NCBI RefSeq assembly: GCF_005116675.2
Contig: NZ_CP050699.1
Coordinates: 2,255,001-2,319,000, forward strand
Length of the DNA stretch: 64,000 bases
Direction of reading: 5' to 3'
Source: Desulfosediminicola ganghwensis
GTDB lineage: Bacteria > Desulfobacterota > Desulfobulbia > Desulfobulbales > Desulfocapsaceae
Below the pieces are notes generated by a model. It was not told where the DNA came from and ran no database searches. It saw nothing but the letters and a program-made list of their open reading frames with translations. The position numbers and the translations under genes were made by a program. This document shows, piece after piece, positions 26,662 through 36,609 of the stretch. The number at the start of each line of letters is the position of its first letter. Within the stretch, counting starts at the first letter, position 1.

Positions 26662-27927
26662 TCAGCTTGAAAGACTATTGATTCCAAAGTCAAAGGACGT
26701 AGCCTTGCTTCGATTGCTCTTTCTCGGAGCAGTACGAGCCGGATGCCTTTTCTGGCTAGTCTTTCTGTAAGGGGCTGAGGTACCCTTTGGGTTTGTTGTA
26801 TTATCTTTGACGTCACCGAAAGATTCGATCTGTTCAAGATTCATCTTTTTACCGAGATTTTTTTCGATAAGAGAAATAATTATACGATCATCTCTGTCGG
26901 CGAAAGTGATGGCACTACCGCTTTTTTTAGCACGCCCAGTCCGTCCGGTTCTGTGGGTATATGTTTCTGCTGTATCAGGCACGTCGTAGTTTATTACGTG
27001 GGAAACGCCGGATACATCTATTCCACGTGCAGCAATGTCTGTTGCGACAAGAATCCTGTAGGTGCCGTCACGGAAGCCATCCATTGCACGTCGACGACTT
27101 TGCTGGGAAAGATTACCCTGGATAGAGGCTGCTTTGAGGCCTGCTTTTTCAAGCTGTAATGCAAGATTTTTCGCCTTATGCTTGGTTCGGGTAAATACCA
27201 CGGTGCTCGTCATTTCCTGCCTGGTCAACAGATTTTTGAGTAGAGAGGTCTTCTGTGCTTTCCCGACATTGATGAGGGTATGGGAGATCGTTGCCGCAGG
27301 TAATGCGTGATCGATCTGAACGGTACATGGGTCTACCAGAATCTCTTCGATAAGGTGTCTGATTGCTTTGGGCATAGTAGCGGAAAAAACCAGAGACTGC
27401 CTTTTGTTTGGTAACTGCTTGATGATTCGACGAATATCAGGGAGGAAACCTTTGTCGAACATATGGTCTGCTTCATCAAGAACAAATGTTTCCACGTCCC
27501 GAAGTGAAATACCCTGCTCTTTGAGGAGATCAAGAAGACGTCCCGGACAGGCTACGATTATGTCAACCCCGGAACGAATTGCTTTTATTTGGGGTTGCTT
27601 TCCTACACCGCCATATACGACGACACTGCGAAGTGCAGTCCCATTTGTCATACTGGTGATTGTATCATGAATCTGTTGTGCCAATTCTCGTGTGGGGGCG
27701 ATGATTACTGCCCGTGTTTTTTTGGATGATCCTGTTATCAGTTTCTGCAGTATCGGTAAGACAAAAGCTGCAGTTTTGCCGGTACCGGTTTGGGCAAGCC
27801 CAAGAACATCCTGACCCGCGAGGATCGGCGGTATTGTTTTTTCTTGTATAGGTGTTGGGGTGGTGTAACCACAGGAGGATATGTTGCTAGTGATGGAAGG
27901 GTGAAACCGAAAATGCTCGAAACTCAT
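26662..27927 (-). CDS. rhlE: DEAD-box RNA helicase, RhlE-like
   Basis: A 421-residue ATP-dependent RNA helicase. In order: Q motif GYTTPTPIQ (about 19-27), Walker A AQTGTGKT (about 44), PTRELAQQ, DEADHM, SAT, and HRTGRTGR in the second RecA domain. A basic low-complexity tail of about 50 residues (KTSQKRHPARTAPRKSNRSK) should add RNA affinity. Next to csp, it probably acts in RNA remodelling or ribosome assembly in the cold. Confidence 0.92.
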   Translation of the reverse strand: MSFEHFRFHPSITSNISSCGYTTPTPIQEKTIPPILAGQDVLGLAQTGTGKTAAFVLPILQKLITGSSKKTRAVIIAPTRELAQQIHDTITSMTNGTALRSVVVYGGVGKQPQIKAIRSGVDIIVACPGRLLDLLKEQGISLRDVETFVLDEADHMFDKGFLPDIRRIIKQLPNKRQSLVFSATMPKAIRHLIEEILVDPCTVQIDHALPAATISHTLINVGKAQKTSLLKNLLTRQEMTSTVVFTRTKHKAKNLALQLEKAGLKAASIQGNLSQQSRRRAMDGFRDGTYRILVATDIAARGIDVSGVSHVINYDVPDTAETYTHRTGRTGRAKKSGSAITFADRDDRIIISLIEKNLGKKMNLEQIESFGDVKDNTTNPKGTSAPYRKTSQKRHPARTAPRKSNRSKATSFDFGINSLSS

Positions 27928-28524
27928 TAAAACTCCGTTGAGATCTTATAGTGTGTAGCCAAGGCTTACCAAGGCTTGAAAGTGCGTACAATGGGTGAGC
28001 GCCGATCAACTGCGAAACTCAGTTCAATGTGGAACCTGAGTGTAAATCAACAGCTATTGACCAGATGCAGAACGGTCATCAAAAGTACACCTTCATACTG
28101 ATTCCTGTTTAAGTAAACAGTATAAACTTCTATGGTTGCGAACTACGCTAAGACATAAACGAGGTTTACGAGGAGAACATAAAGGAATTTAACTTCTACT
28201 TTGTAGGATTGTCAGGATTAATATACTCGTCCTGAGCAATAGTGCAATAAAATAATAATGTTTTCTTAAAATTACCATTTCCTGTATGAGCAAAAAGCTT
28301 TTTTTTCAGAGCTATTAGAAGCGTAATTTCAGCCAGATACATGGATGGTGATTTGATTGTTGAACCAGCCGCATAGAATGCTGGTGATTAGCAGAAAAAG
28401 ACAAATACGTGTTCGGTAGGGCAGTCACAGCGAATCGTGCCTGGCAGACTTTTAACTCTTTACTCACAAGACAGCCAGGTCTCCCGGGTTGGGTTTGATT
28501 TCACGCAGATAAATCAGGTAGGCG
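27928..28524. other. Gene-poor region upstream of the helicase
   Basis: About 600 bp before the metF remnant with no supported gene. It is AT-rich, with a possible minus-strand promoter zone for rhlE near 27950-28250. Nothing specific can be fixed. Confidence 0.4.
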
Positions 28525-28670
28525 GAAGGGGGTACGAGGTGCATGGTACGCCAATTGAGTTGGAGCATAAATCGCCGGAGATTGCTGAGAGGCCTTTGAC
28601 TGGAGGTGTGATATTATTTTTGAATTCAACCTGCCAAATATTGAAACCCGGCTCCTTTAGGAGCTGGGGC
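28525..28670 (+). pseudogene. Decayed copy of the metF 3' end with its terminator
   Basis: The segment translates in one frame to VHGTPIELEHKSPEIAER, clearly related to the end of MetF (VHMMAIEWEHKVPEIAER). The DNA also matches, for example GGAGCATAAA and then GAGATTGC-GAGAGG. The similarity continues past the stop into a worn version of the metF hairpin (AACCCGGCTCCTTTAGGAGC). No upstream metF body is present, so this is a relic of a duplication or rearrangement. Confidence 0.7.
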
Positions 28671-29031
28671 CATATTCAAGGGCATGCCAGTCACCAATAT
28701 ATCGTTGGAATATACAAAGCATTCTAGCTCAAGCCAATAGAGTCATACCCAGGTCGACAAATCAAGTCTTTGCCTCATAATGCCCGTGGCAATCCCAACC
28801 ACCCCCGTTCAGGAGATACTTGGATTGCCATGAACATTATCATTTGCTTGCCATCTAATTGGTTTCCTGTATCATTTTGTTTTCAAAATACTCAATGATC
28901 GCCATTTCAAGATTAATTTTATCTTACCGGAATAGATGGAACTTCCAATAGTTCACTGGAGTATTGCGTGAAAAGCTTTTGTGGTGGAAACGGTGAGGGG
29001 AAAGGACCACTCTTGCTATTCTGAAGTGCTT
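28671..29031. other. Intergenic region between metF remnant and GntR gene
   Basis: About 360 bp. I see no gene, repeat or clear signal. Confidence 0.4.
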
Positions 29032-29688
29032 TTAATAAGGCATTCTGACTATTGTGGCATATGTTTCTTTGATGATCTCCAGCCCACTTTCAATATTGAT
29101 TGCAATAGACTTTTTAAGTCCCTCGCGGTCCTGGTTTTTTAGGGCTTCGATAATTAAATCATGCTCTTTATTGAATTTCACGGAGTGCTCTTTATCTCGT
29201 CGATAAATATTGAGTACACTCTCCACTGCCCCTCTTAATGTCCTGGCAATATTGCATAAGTGAGGGAGGTTTGAAGCATCATAAATGAGAAAATGAAAAT
29301 TGCTATCCAGGTGGTGATGATTCTTGGGGGTCTGCTGCATGGCAACATGGAGTTCCTCAAGTTTAAGGATATCCGCATCGGTTATGTTTTCCATTGCTTC
29401 AGCAGCAAGTTTAGCCTCTAAATCTATTCGCAGATCAAAAATGTGAAATATTTCCTTCTCGGTGGGAGGTGTCCCGACAATAGCGCCTTTATACGGAATA
29501 TTTTTTATCAGTCCGGTTCGATCGAGCCTCATTAAAGCTTCCCTGATTGGACCACGCCCTATGTTCAGTTCCTCTTCAAGATCGTACAAGATAAGACGGG
29601 AACCTGGCAGTTTTTCGCCCCTCAGGATCATGTCCCGTATAATCTCATACGCTTTCAGTGATTTCATGGAAGACTTAGTGCTTTCCAT
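29032..29688 (-). CDS. GntR-family (FadR/FCD type) transcriptional regulator
   Basis: A 218-residue repressor or activator: an N-terminal winged helix (LKAYEIIRDMILRGEKLPGSRL, then IGRGPIREALMRLDRTGLI) and an all-helical FCD ligand domain (FDLRIDLEAKLAAEA, then NFHFLIYDAS with metal-type H/D positions, HDLIIEALKNQD). Ligands of this group are often organic acids. It is the last gene of a same-strand row (TRAP transporter, SerC-like, DegT-like) and probably controls it. A repeated AACATTTTATAA motif at the TRAP promoter is a candidate operator. Confidence 0.88.
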   Translation of the reverse strand: MESTKSSMKSLKAYEIIRDMILRGEKLPGSRLILYDLEEELNIGRGPIREALMRLDRTGLIKNIPYKGAIVGTPPTEKEIFHIFDLRIDLEAKLAAEAMENITDADILKLEELHVAMQQTPKNHHHLDSNFHFLIYDASNLPHLCNIARTLRGAVESVLNIYRRDKEHSVKFNKEHDLIIEALKNQDREGLKKSIAINIESGLEIIKETYATIVRMPY

Positions 29689-29834
29689 TACAATACCTTT
29701 TTTAAATTTTAGAATGGTGTTTATTGCATTTTTTCAATATTCGGTTAATGCCACCGCTTTTCTTGTCACTGCAGTCGATTGATCTTATTGAGAAATCAGA
29801 GTGATTTCAGCAGCAAATGTCCTGGGCTATTGGC

Positions 29835-31028
29835 TCACAGCGGCACAGTATGAGCGACACTTTTTATAATGTCGAGAATTATTTTACAATCCTCTTCACT
29901 AAATGTAAGCGGAACACGCATATCACACATAGTACTGAGAATACGATCTGTACGGGGAAGAGAAGGGATTTCGCTAAAATACTCCCAGCTTGAATAGACA
30001 CTAGTAAACCCAACAGGCTCTTTGTTGCCGAACCATTTGAGCTCAACACCCCGGTCTAAACAGGCCTGGAGAAACGTTTTTATGGTCTCTTTATCTTCGA
30101 CATCCAAAGAAAACTGGATGGAGCTTCCCACATACGATTCCCTGGGGTCTCTTCTCGGGCAGCTTATTCCATTAATATCATTCAGCCCTTTCTCCAGAAT
30201 CCGGTAGCGCCTGTTCCAACGTGCACATTGCCCATCCAGCTTCCGCAATTGAGGCCGCAGTATGGCCGCCCGAAGGTTATCCATACGGCATGAATAGTTA
30301 GGAACTATACTTTTTATGCATTCAAACACATCCCTGTCCGGTCGTGCAGTGTGACGTTCATATAACATATATGACCCTGAATGGAAGATAGCCCGGGCAA
30401 TAACCTCGGGATCATCGGTCACAAGCAGTCCGCCTTCTCCGGAATTGATATGTTTATAAGTCTGGGTGGAAAAGCAGCCTACCTTGCCAAACGATCCAGA
30501 TTTCTTGCCGTTCCATGATGCCCCGAGGGTATGGGCACAATCCTCGATGAGGGTCAGGTCATAGGTCTTGCAGATCTCCATAACCCGGTCCATATTTGTA
30601 ATGTGCCCCCTCATGTGAGAGAGCATAAACCATTTCGCTTCCCCGGCCTTGCTTTCCAAGTCATCAAGGTCAATGGTGTAGTCTTCTGTTATCTCGACAA
30701 GTTCTATGTCTGCACCTGCGTTTTCTATTGCTCCCGGAACGGGGGCTAAGGTATAGGCATTGCACAAAACTTTATCCCCGGGGCGTACACCCAGAGATTT
30801 CAGAGCCAGATACATGGCGCTCCCGCAGGATGCGCAGGCAAGACAGTATTTCTTACCCAGATATGCTGCAAATTCTTCTTCCAGGAGAGCAACATCACCT
30901 TTTTCTTCGCTATTGACATTATACCTGTGGAGTCTGCCGGTCCTGAGAATGTCGAGAGCTTTTCCCATCCCTTCCTCACAAATGGGCTCCTGTTTGGTGA
31001 AATCCTTTGTAAATACGTGTTCCGACAT
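29835..31028 (-). CDS. DegT/DnrJ/EryC1-family PLP aminotransferase
   Basis: A 397-residue PLP enzyme. ACASCGSAMYLALKSLGV is the cofactor-phosphate loop, TLIEDCAHTLGASWNGKKSG carries the aspartate that contacts the pyridine nitrogen, and QTYKHINSGEGG holds the Schiff-base lysine. This family usually aminates keto-sugars, but the neighbours (SerC-like aminotransferase, TRAP importer, GntR) point to catabolism of a small amino acid-like compound instead. The ATG at 31028 (MSEHVFTKDF) follows GGAGGG; the upstream extension is not conserved-looking. Confidence 0.85.
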   Translation of the reverse strand: MSEHVFTKDFTKQEPICEEGMGKALDILRTGRLHRYNVNSEEKGDVALLEEEFAAYLGKKYCLACASCGSAMYLALKSLGVRPGDKVLCNAYTLAPVPGAIENAGADIELVEITEDYTIDLDDLESKAGEAKWFMLSHMRGHITNMDRVMEICKTYDLTLIEDCAHTLGASWNGKKSGSFGKVGCFSTQTYKHINSGEGGLLVTDDPEVIARAIFHSGSYMLYERHTARPDRDVFECIKSIVPNYSCRMDNLRAAILRPQLRKLDGQCARWNRRYRILEKGLNDINGISCPRRDPRESYVGSSIQFSLDVEDKETIKTFLQACLDRGVELKWFGNKEPVGFTSVYSSWEYFSEIPSLPRTDRILSTMCDMRVPLTFSEEDCKIILDIIKSVAHTVPL

Positions 31029-31154
31029 CTTCGCTTGTCCCTCCCGGAAGGTTAAGAGGCAGAATGTTAGCAGACTGTAAAATCCCAATTAATTTCAATG
31101 GAATGTATGGGCTGGAAATCCAGGGCCCCTGCTCTTTTTATGCGTGCCATGCCA

Positions 31155-31182
31155 GTGACAGGACCTGTGAACAGGTCCTGTC
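31155..31182. terminator. Hairpin between the serC-like and degT-like genes
   Basis: TGACAGGACC at 31155-31164 pairs with GGTCCTGTCA at 31173-31182 around an 8-nt loop. It has no T-run on either side. It could reduce read-through or stabilise an mRNA end. Confidence 0.5.
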
Positions 31183-31304
31183 ACCAGGAAACAGTCTTGT
31201 GTCTCCGGAAAGCCGCGACCCAAAAAAAATCTGGTAAGCACCTTGAATGGTATAATATATTTCTCAAAGGAAATTATACTTTTACCACCATGATGCACGA
31301 TCGG

Positions 31305-32522
31305 CTACGCCGAATATTTGCTCGCGAACTGTTGCATGAAATCAGCGAGGGCGGCGGCGTCCTCTTCAGTGATTGCATTATACAAGCTCGCTCTGAGATA
31401 ATCTCCCACCCCAAAGGGTGTGAGGGTGCGCAGCCCAACTATACCCTCGTTCCAGCTCTGAATGAGAAATTCTTCGGTTAATTTTTCGTCCCCCCCTTTG
31501 ATATTGAAGGGGATATTCATACGGCTTCTCAACTTTTTATCTTGCACAGGTGTGCTATAGAAGCCGTCAGAGTTATCGATGACATCGTAAAGGATACGGC
31601 TTTTGGCGATGGAACGGCGCTCGTTCTCCGCTACGCCGCCTTCGCGCTCAAGCCAATCCATGAGGAAACTCACGACTTCGATGTTGAAGGTCGCGGCGGT
31701 ATTCCAGAGGTTGTCTGCCTCCACATTGGTTGTGTAATTAAAAACCCCGGGGCAGAAGGGGGATGCCTTGTCTTTTCCAAGAAGATCCTTGCGCACGATG
31801 GTCAGGGTGACACCCGGGTGACCAATATTTTTCGACGCACAGGCAAAGAGTACTCCAACACCGTCGGCGTGCCAATCGATCGGCTTCGTTGTGAAGTCCG
31901 AACTTGCATCGATGACCAGGGGGATCTCCCGGCGCGACTCTGGAAGTCTGGGAAGCCTGTGCAGCTCAACGCCATTTACGGTCTCATTGGAGCAAAGAAA
32001 GACGTATTTACTCTTGGGATCAATATCCTCTTCTTTCAGCTCGGGGAAGGTCGTATACCCCCCCGTTTGAGGGTCCCTTCCATCAATGGCTTGAACGGTA
32101 CAGTACCTCTGAGCTTCTTCGCTGGCCCTCTCTGTCCACGTGCCGTTAACGATGTATGTCGCAACGTCCGAGGTGTTATGGCAGAGGTTCAACGGTACGG
32201 CGGCAAACTGCCCGTGGCCGCCGCCATGTGTAAACAGCACCTCGTAGTCATCCGGTATCTCCATGATTCGTCTGACAGACGATGTTACGTGGTTGAGTAT
32301 ATCCAGGAACTCCGGTGAACGGTGCGATAATGCGAGAGAAGTGAGCCCGGGTTTTTGGAAGCTGGCAGCAATCTCGTCCTCGACCGCTTTGGGTAAGGAT
32401 GTAGGTCCAGGACTGAAGTTGATGAGCTTTACCGAAGGGGAGGCTGGCCTGAGTGACCCAACAAGGGCAGGGTGAGAATTCTCATTTATTGTGGTTGTCA
32501 TTTTCTTATTCCGAATTGTCAT
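31305..32522 (-). CDS. SerC-type phosphoserine aminotransferase-like enzyme
   Basis: A 405-residue PLP enzyme of the phosphoserine transaminase group: NFSPGPTSLP near the start, SHRSPEF, THGGGHGQFAAVPLN, VIDASSDFTTKPIDW (pyridine aspartate) and ACASKNIGHPGVT (Schiff-base lysine). SerC makes phosphoserine from phosphohydroxypyruvate with glutamate. Placed beside a TRAP importer and a second aminotransferase, this copy may deaminate or aminate another substrate. The ATG at 32522 is used; a second ATG at residue 8 is possible. Confidence 0.85.
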   Translation of the reverse strand: MTIRNKKMTTTINENSHPALVGSLRPASPSVKLINFSPGPTSLPKAVEDEIAASFQKPGLTSLALSHRSPEFLDILNHVTSSVRRIMEIPDDYEVLFTHGGGHGQFAAVPLNLCHNTSDVATYIVNGTWTERASEEAQRYCTVQAIDGRDPQTGGYTTFPELKEEDIDPKSKYVFLCSNETVNGVELHRLPRLPESRREIPLVIDASSDFTTKPIDWHADGVGVLFACASKNIGHPGVTLTIVRKDLLGKDKASPFCPGVFNYTTNVEADNLWNTAATFNIEVVSFLMDWLEREGGVAENERRSIAKSRILYDVIDNSDGFYSTPVQDKKLRSRMNIPFNIKGGDEKLTEEFLIQSWNEGIVGLRTLTPFGVGDYLRASLYNAITEEDAAALADFMQQFASKYSA

Positions 32523-33006
32523 TATGGGTAAAAGGGACCAATATTCAGTCCGGTTAAATACGGGCTACAAGTGGTCTATCCCGACACCGATGACCAGAAG
32601 AGCCTTTTAGACATTGGACATCATACGCGCTGGCAAGGGCCGACAAGATACGCTGGGAGAGACAGGGCAGGTTTGAATGGTTCTGTAACAAGCTTGTAGG
32701 AAAAGGTGCTGATATTCAGGCTTTCGCTTGTACCGATTGTCGTATGATCTCCCAAAATGTACCAATTATGTACCTCGATGCTGCAAATCTTATCGCCAAA
32801 GAATTGGTACCACATCATTCTCTCTAAATTCGAGGGTGTTCAGGTACCACAAGTTATATACAAAGCCGAGCAAGCCCCTGGTCATAATTACATTGATGTT
32901 CCGGTAACTTCGTACAAACGTTTCGGGCGTATCTGTGTATGGTTGACTGCGGAGTTGCAATAAACTGGGTGTCACACCTGTATGAGTGAGGATACCCGGC
33001 TATAAT
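32523..33006. other. Intergenic region upstream of the serC-like gene
   Basis: About 480 bp without a gene. Several copies of GTACC lie between 32755 and 32860 (ATGTACC twice, GGTACCAC twice), spaced irregularly. They might be regulator sites. Confidence 0.4.
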
Positions 33007-34299
33007 TCACTGAAAAACAGTATTAAGAACATTGGGCAGCCATAAGGTCAGCCCTGGCAAATATGCTATGAGAAAGACAACAAAGACACTGACAAAGACA
33101 AACGGCAGGGCATTGACGGAGATCTCTTCCAGGGTAGCTCGTGCGACTCCGGAGGCGATAAACATATTTTCGCCAAGCGGTGGGGTGGCAAATCCAATTT
33201 CACAGCAACATACCAACACAACACCAAAATGGATGGGGTCTACCCCTAAGGAGACCATCACGGGCAAGAGCACAGGAGTGACCAGCATTATGGTGGCCAG
33301 AGTTTCCATAAACATCCCCATGAACAGGAGGAAAAAGATTATCAATGCCCAGATCACGTAGAGGTTGTCGGTGAGATTCAGCAGTCCCTTGGCGATGAGA
33401 TCAGGAATGTTATTGAGGGTGAGAAGATGGCCAAAGGCAAGGGCTGTGAACATGATGATCAGCACTCGGCCAGTAATCCATGTGGTGCTCTCCAGGGCCT
33501 TCATGACCCCGCCGAGTTCTATTTCTTTATAGATGAAAATACCGACAAAGAGAGTATAGAAAATCGAGACGATAGCAGCCTCGGTCGGTGTAAAAAAACC
33601 GGTGTAGATCCCGCCCAGGATAATGACCGGAGTAAGGAGCGCCCAGAACCCGTCTCTCATTGTCTTGAGAATTCCCTGGGCGGAAATCTCTTTGCCGTCT
33701 CCCTCATACTGTCTGCGCCTGGATATGAAATAGTTCATGCCCATGAGGCCAACAGCCAGCATCACACCGGGGATAAACCCTGCAATGAAAAGGTCTGCAA
33801 TCGACTCCGATGCGGTAACACCATAGATAACCATGGGGATGCTCGGGGGAATGACTACACCCAGACCTCCGGACGATGAGGTAATAGCTCCGGAATAGCC
33901 TCTGTCATAACCGTGCCTGACCATTGCCGGAATCATCAACATACCTACTGCGGCAGTGGTAGCAGGACCTGAGCCAGAGATTGCGCCAAAGAACAGACAG
34001 GACAAAACCGTGGAAGCAGCCATACCACCAGTGAAAGGCCCCGCTAAGGCTTCGGCGACTGCAACCAGTCGTTTTGATATCCCGGCTGATTCCATCAACG
34101 CCCCGGAAAGGATAAATGCGGGAAGGGCCATGATAGGGAAAGAATTGACGGAGGTATAGGCAATCTCAACAAGGCCTTCAAGAGGCTTGCCGCTGACAAG
34201 CATACCGCCCATTGCCGCAGCGCCGAGGGATAAGGTAATGGGAGCACCGAGGAGCAGTAACCCAATAAATGAGACGAAAAGAACCGCTGTAACACTCAT
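33007..34299 (-). CDS. dctM: TRAP transporter large permease subunit DctM (second system)
   Basis: A 430-residue membrane protein with typical DctM segments (GAISGSGPATTAAVGMLMIPAMV, GLGVVIPPSIPMVIYG, FFTPTEAAIVS). It shares four bases with the end of the small subunit gene (ATGA), which indicates coupled translation. Imports an unknown carboxylate or zwitterion together with the DctP and DctQ encoded upstream. Confidence 0.92.
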   Translation of the reverse strand: MSVTAVLFVSFIGLLLLGAPITLSLGAAAMGGMLVSGKPLEGLVEIAYTSVNSFPIMALPAFILSGALMESAGISKRLVAVAEALAGPFTGGMAASTVLSCLFFGAISGSGPATTAAVGMLMIPAMVRHGYDRGYSGAITSSSGGLGVVIPPSIPMVIYGVTASESIADLFIAGFIPGVMLAVGLMGMNYFISRRRQYEGDGKEISAQGILKTMRDGFWALLTPVIILGGIYTGFFTPTEAAIVSIFYTLFVGIFIYKEIELGGVMKALESTTWITGRVLIIMFTALAFGHLLTLNNIPDLIAKGLLNLTDNLYVIWALIIFFLLFMGMFMETLATIMLVTPVLLPVMVSLGVDPIHFGVVLVCCCEIGFATPPLGENMFIASGVARATLEEISVNALPFVFVSVFVVFLIAYLPGLTLWLPNVLNTVFQ

Positions 34300-34937
34300 T
34301 GCATCACCTTATCCTTTGAACTCATGCTTTCATATGCTTCAGTTTCGATTCTATCCACGTCAGCAATTTCAATTTTCAGGACATATTTCATTATATTTAC
34401 CTGAATAATCCGCATGGTCATCAGAGTGAAGGCGATAGGAAAAATCAGGAATACATAGGCCATAATCCAGTCGAGAGTCGGAGAATATTCCGGATACTGA
34501 AACCCTTCTTTGATTACGTTGATACTGAAGAAAATCATGGTGGCGTTAAAAGCAATCCAGACAAGATCCGACAGCAGCATCGAAATATTTCCGACGAATT
34601 CGGGAAACAGCTTGAACTGGAAAGTGACCCTGTTATGGGCAGCGAGTCGTGCCGCATACGTTGCACCAAAATAGACAAACCAGACAAAAGCGAATCGTGA
34701 TAGCTCTTCACCCCAGGGCAGAGATGCAGGCAGGTCATATTTGTCAAAAAAAACGATATAATGGGACAGAGTATCCATTAAGCCAAACACCAGCCTGAGA
34801 ACAATCTGCAAAAAGAGCAGACACACAAAAAAAACCAGCAGGATCTGACAGAGATAGCTCTCTAAATTGTCCAATACTTTCAAAACTGTTTTGGCTCGCA
34901 TAAATGACTCCGATCTTTCGTAATAACCTGCCCGCAA
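34296..34937 (-). CDS. dctQ: TRAP transporter small permease subunit DctQ (second system)
   Basis: A 213-residue membrane protein with four hydrophobic segments and the family motif LPWGEELSRFAFVWFVYFGATYAA. It is longer than the other DctQ in the window because of an acidic C-terminal tail (EIADVDRIETEAYESMSS). Located between dctP and dctM. Confidence 0.88.
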   Translation of the reverse strand: MRAGYYERSESFMRAKTVLKVLDNLESYLCQILLVFFVCLLFLQIVLRLVFGLMDTLSHYIVFFDKYDLPASLPWGEELSRFAFVWFVYFGATYAARLAAHNRVTFQFKLFPEFVGNISMLLSDLVWIAFNATMIFFSINVIKEGFQYPEYSPTLDWIMAYVFLIFPIAFTLMTMRIIQVNIMKYVLKIEIADVDRIETEAYESMSSKDKVMQ

Positions 34938-34959
34938 GTAACGGGCAGGTTATTAAAAT

Positions 34960-35955
34960 CTAACGTCCAAGTGCTGTTACAACCTCATCCACGGCAGCTT
35001 TTCCGCCTACACTGTCATAAAATTTCGGCCAGACCTTCTCCATTGCAATCTTTGCCCACTGATCTTCATCTTCGATGTCGTTATATGCGACACCTTCTTT
35101 GATCATGTTTTGTTTTGCTGTTTCAGCTCCGGTAAGGCTGAACATGAGATTATACTGCTGCGCCTCTATACCAGCCCGGGTGAACATTGCCTGATCTTCC
35201 GGGGAGAGGGATTGAAAAAATTTCTCTCCGAAAACAAGGGGCTGCAGGGAAAAAAGATAATGGCATTCAGAGGTGTAATTCTGCACTTCATAAAACTTCA
35301 TGGTGTAGTTGACCATATGGGGATTGTCCTGCCCGTCAACAACCTTTTGCTGCATGGCGGTAAAGGTCTCCGGCCATGCCATGGGCACTGGTTCCGCATC
35401 AAGTGCTTTCCAGGTTTCAATCATGATTGCATTCTTCGGAACCCTGATTTTAAGCCCTTTGAGATCTGCAAGTGTATTGACAGGTCTTTTGGAGTTGGTC
35501 AGGACGCGGAAGTTAGAATACCCCCATCCCAAGGGACGGATACCTGCTTCCTTAACAAGAATTTCTCTCCACTTATTGCCAAGATCACCAGTCGTTGCTT
35601 TTACCGCATCATCGAAGCTCTGTAAGAGATATGGCAAGGTCAGAACGCCTAATTTCTTAGCAAAGGGAGTGACGTTATTAATGGCCACAACCGCTCCATC
35701 AATGGAACCCCTTCTGGCATCCTTGACCATTTTTTGTTCGTCACCGAGTTGCCCGCCTGGGAAAATATCGACTTTGTATCTTCCACCACTGGCTTTTTCC
35801 ACGATATCTTTAAAACGTAAGGCCAGAACGCCCTGATCGGAGTCAATGGGGTCTCCCAGGCCTATTTTCAAAGTCTTTTCTGCAAATGCAGATAGCGGCA
35901 CTGTGAACGTCACAACCAACAGAGCCATCAAACACAACATCGTTAACCGTTTCAT
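34960..35955 (-). CDS. dctP: TRAP transporter substrate-binding protein DctP (second system)
   Basis: A 331-residue periplasmic protein with a signal peptide (MKRLTMLCLMALLVVTFTVPLSAFA). Family features: FPGGQLGDEQKMVKDARRG, LKGLKIRVPKN (substrate-binding arginine) and WPETFTAMQQKVVDGQDNP. It is the first gene of the dctP-dctQ-dctM-serC-degT-gntR row. A clear sigma-70 promoter lies upstream at 36134-36162. Confidence 0.92.
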   Translation of the reverse strand: MKRLTMLCLMALLVVTFTVPLSAFAEKTLKIGLGDPIDSDQGVLALRFKDIVEKASGGRYKVDIFPGGQLGDEQKMVKDARRGSIDGAVVAINNVTPFAKKLGVLTLPYLLQSFDDAVKATTGDLGNKWREILVKEAGIRPLGWGYSNFRVLTNSKRPVNTLADLKGLKIRVPKNAIMIETWKALDAEPVPMAWPETFTAMQQKVVDGQDNPHMVNYTMKFYEVQNYTSECHYLFSLQPLVFGEKFFQSLSPEDQAMFTRAGIEAQQYNLMFSLTGAETAKQNMIKEGVAYNDIEDEDQWAKIAMEKVWPKFYDSVGGKAAVDEVVTALGR

Positions 35956-36609
35956 ACATCCTCCAATTTTTTTCAGTTTTTACATCTGATTGTCTGCAAG
36001 CAGCAGGCAACCTCAGAAAGCCCAGTTATATAAAACGGGCACGAACTTATCGCCCAGGTACTGGTGATTCGATGTATGCCAATCAGTTGTCAGCAGGTAG
36101 AAAAATAACAAAAATGTTAAAGTTATGTAAAATTTTATAAAATGTTTTTTTTGTGTTGTCAACATTTTATAAAATATATTATAAAATGTTACTGGGTGTA
36201 GAACTGCGACCGGCGACTACCCAAACTTAACGGGAAGTCGGAGGGGATACGCGGCCTGCAGATTTGTGTTAATGAAGGAAATGCGCCGATAAACCTATGG
36301 AATTGTTTGGAGATACAGGCAGTGTGGTCGTGACAGAAACAAAAGAATTATTTCTTAAAGGGATGACCGAATTGCCCGCCTTTAGGTTATGGCGAAGGCA
36401 GGAAAATCAAGCCGACACAGCGGCTGAAGATATTTTTCACTGTGATGTACCGTACCACAAATGGCTGTTTGATCGCAGTTGAGGCATCTGGTCTTCGTCA
36501 GTGCATCATGACAAGAATTTATGGGAGCGCGTAACAACATTGTGGCCACATTTGCCTGTCTGAAATCAGTGTCGTGGCCATATAAAGATATTGTCTGGAG
36601 TTTAACGGA
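35956..36609. other. Divergent intergenic region between dctP and the SDR gene
   Basis: About 650 bp. It holds the dctP promoter and AACATTTTATAA repeats listed separately. A 61-codon frame at 36297-36482 has no recognisable similarity and is not called. Confidence 0.5.
36133..36190 (-). promoter_or_regulatory. dctP promoter with repeated AACATTTTATAA operator-like motif
   Basis: On the minus strand TTGACA (36162-36157), a 17-nt spacer and TATAAA (36139-36134) form a near-consensus sigma-70 promoter that reads toward dctP. The motif AACATTTTATAA occurs three times: plus strand at 36161-36172, minus strand at 36190-36179 and 36146-36135. The first two form a 30-bp palindrome. The copies cover the -35 and -10 boxes, as expected for repression, perhaps by the GntR protein of the cluster. 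Confidence 0.7.

Noticed and set aside
32755-32860. GTACC repeats as a possible CRISPR or iteron array
   Set aside because: Irregular spacing and very short units; at most regulator sites.
36297-36482. 61-codon frame upstream of the SDR gene
   Set aside because: No ribosome site at good distance and no recognisable sequence; kept as intergenic.
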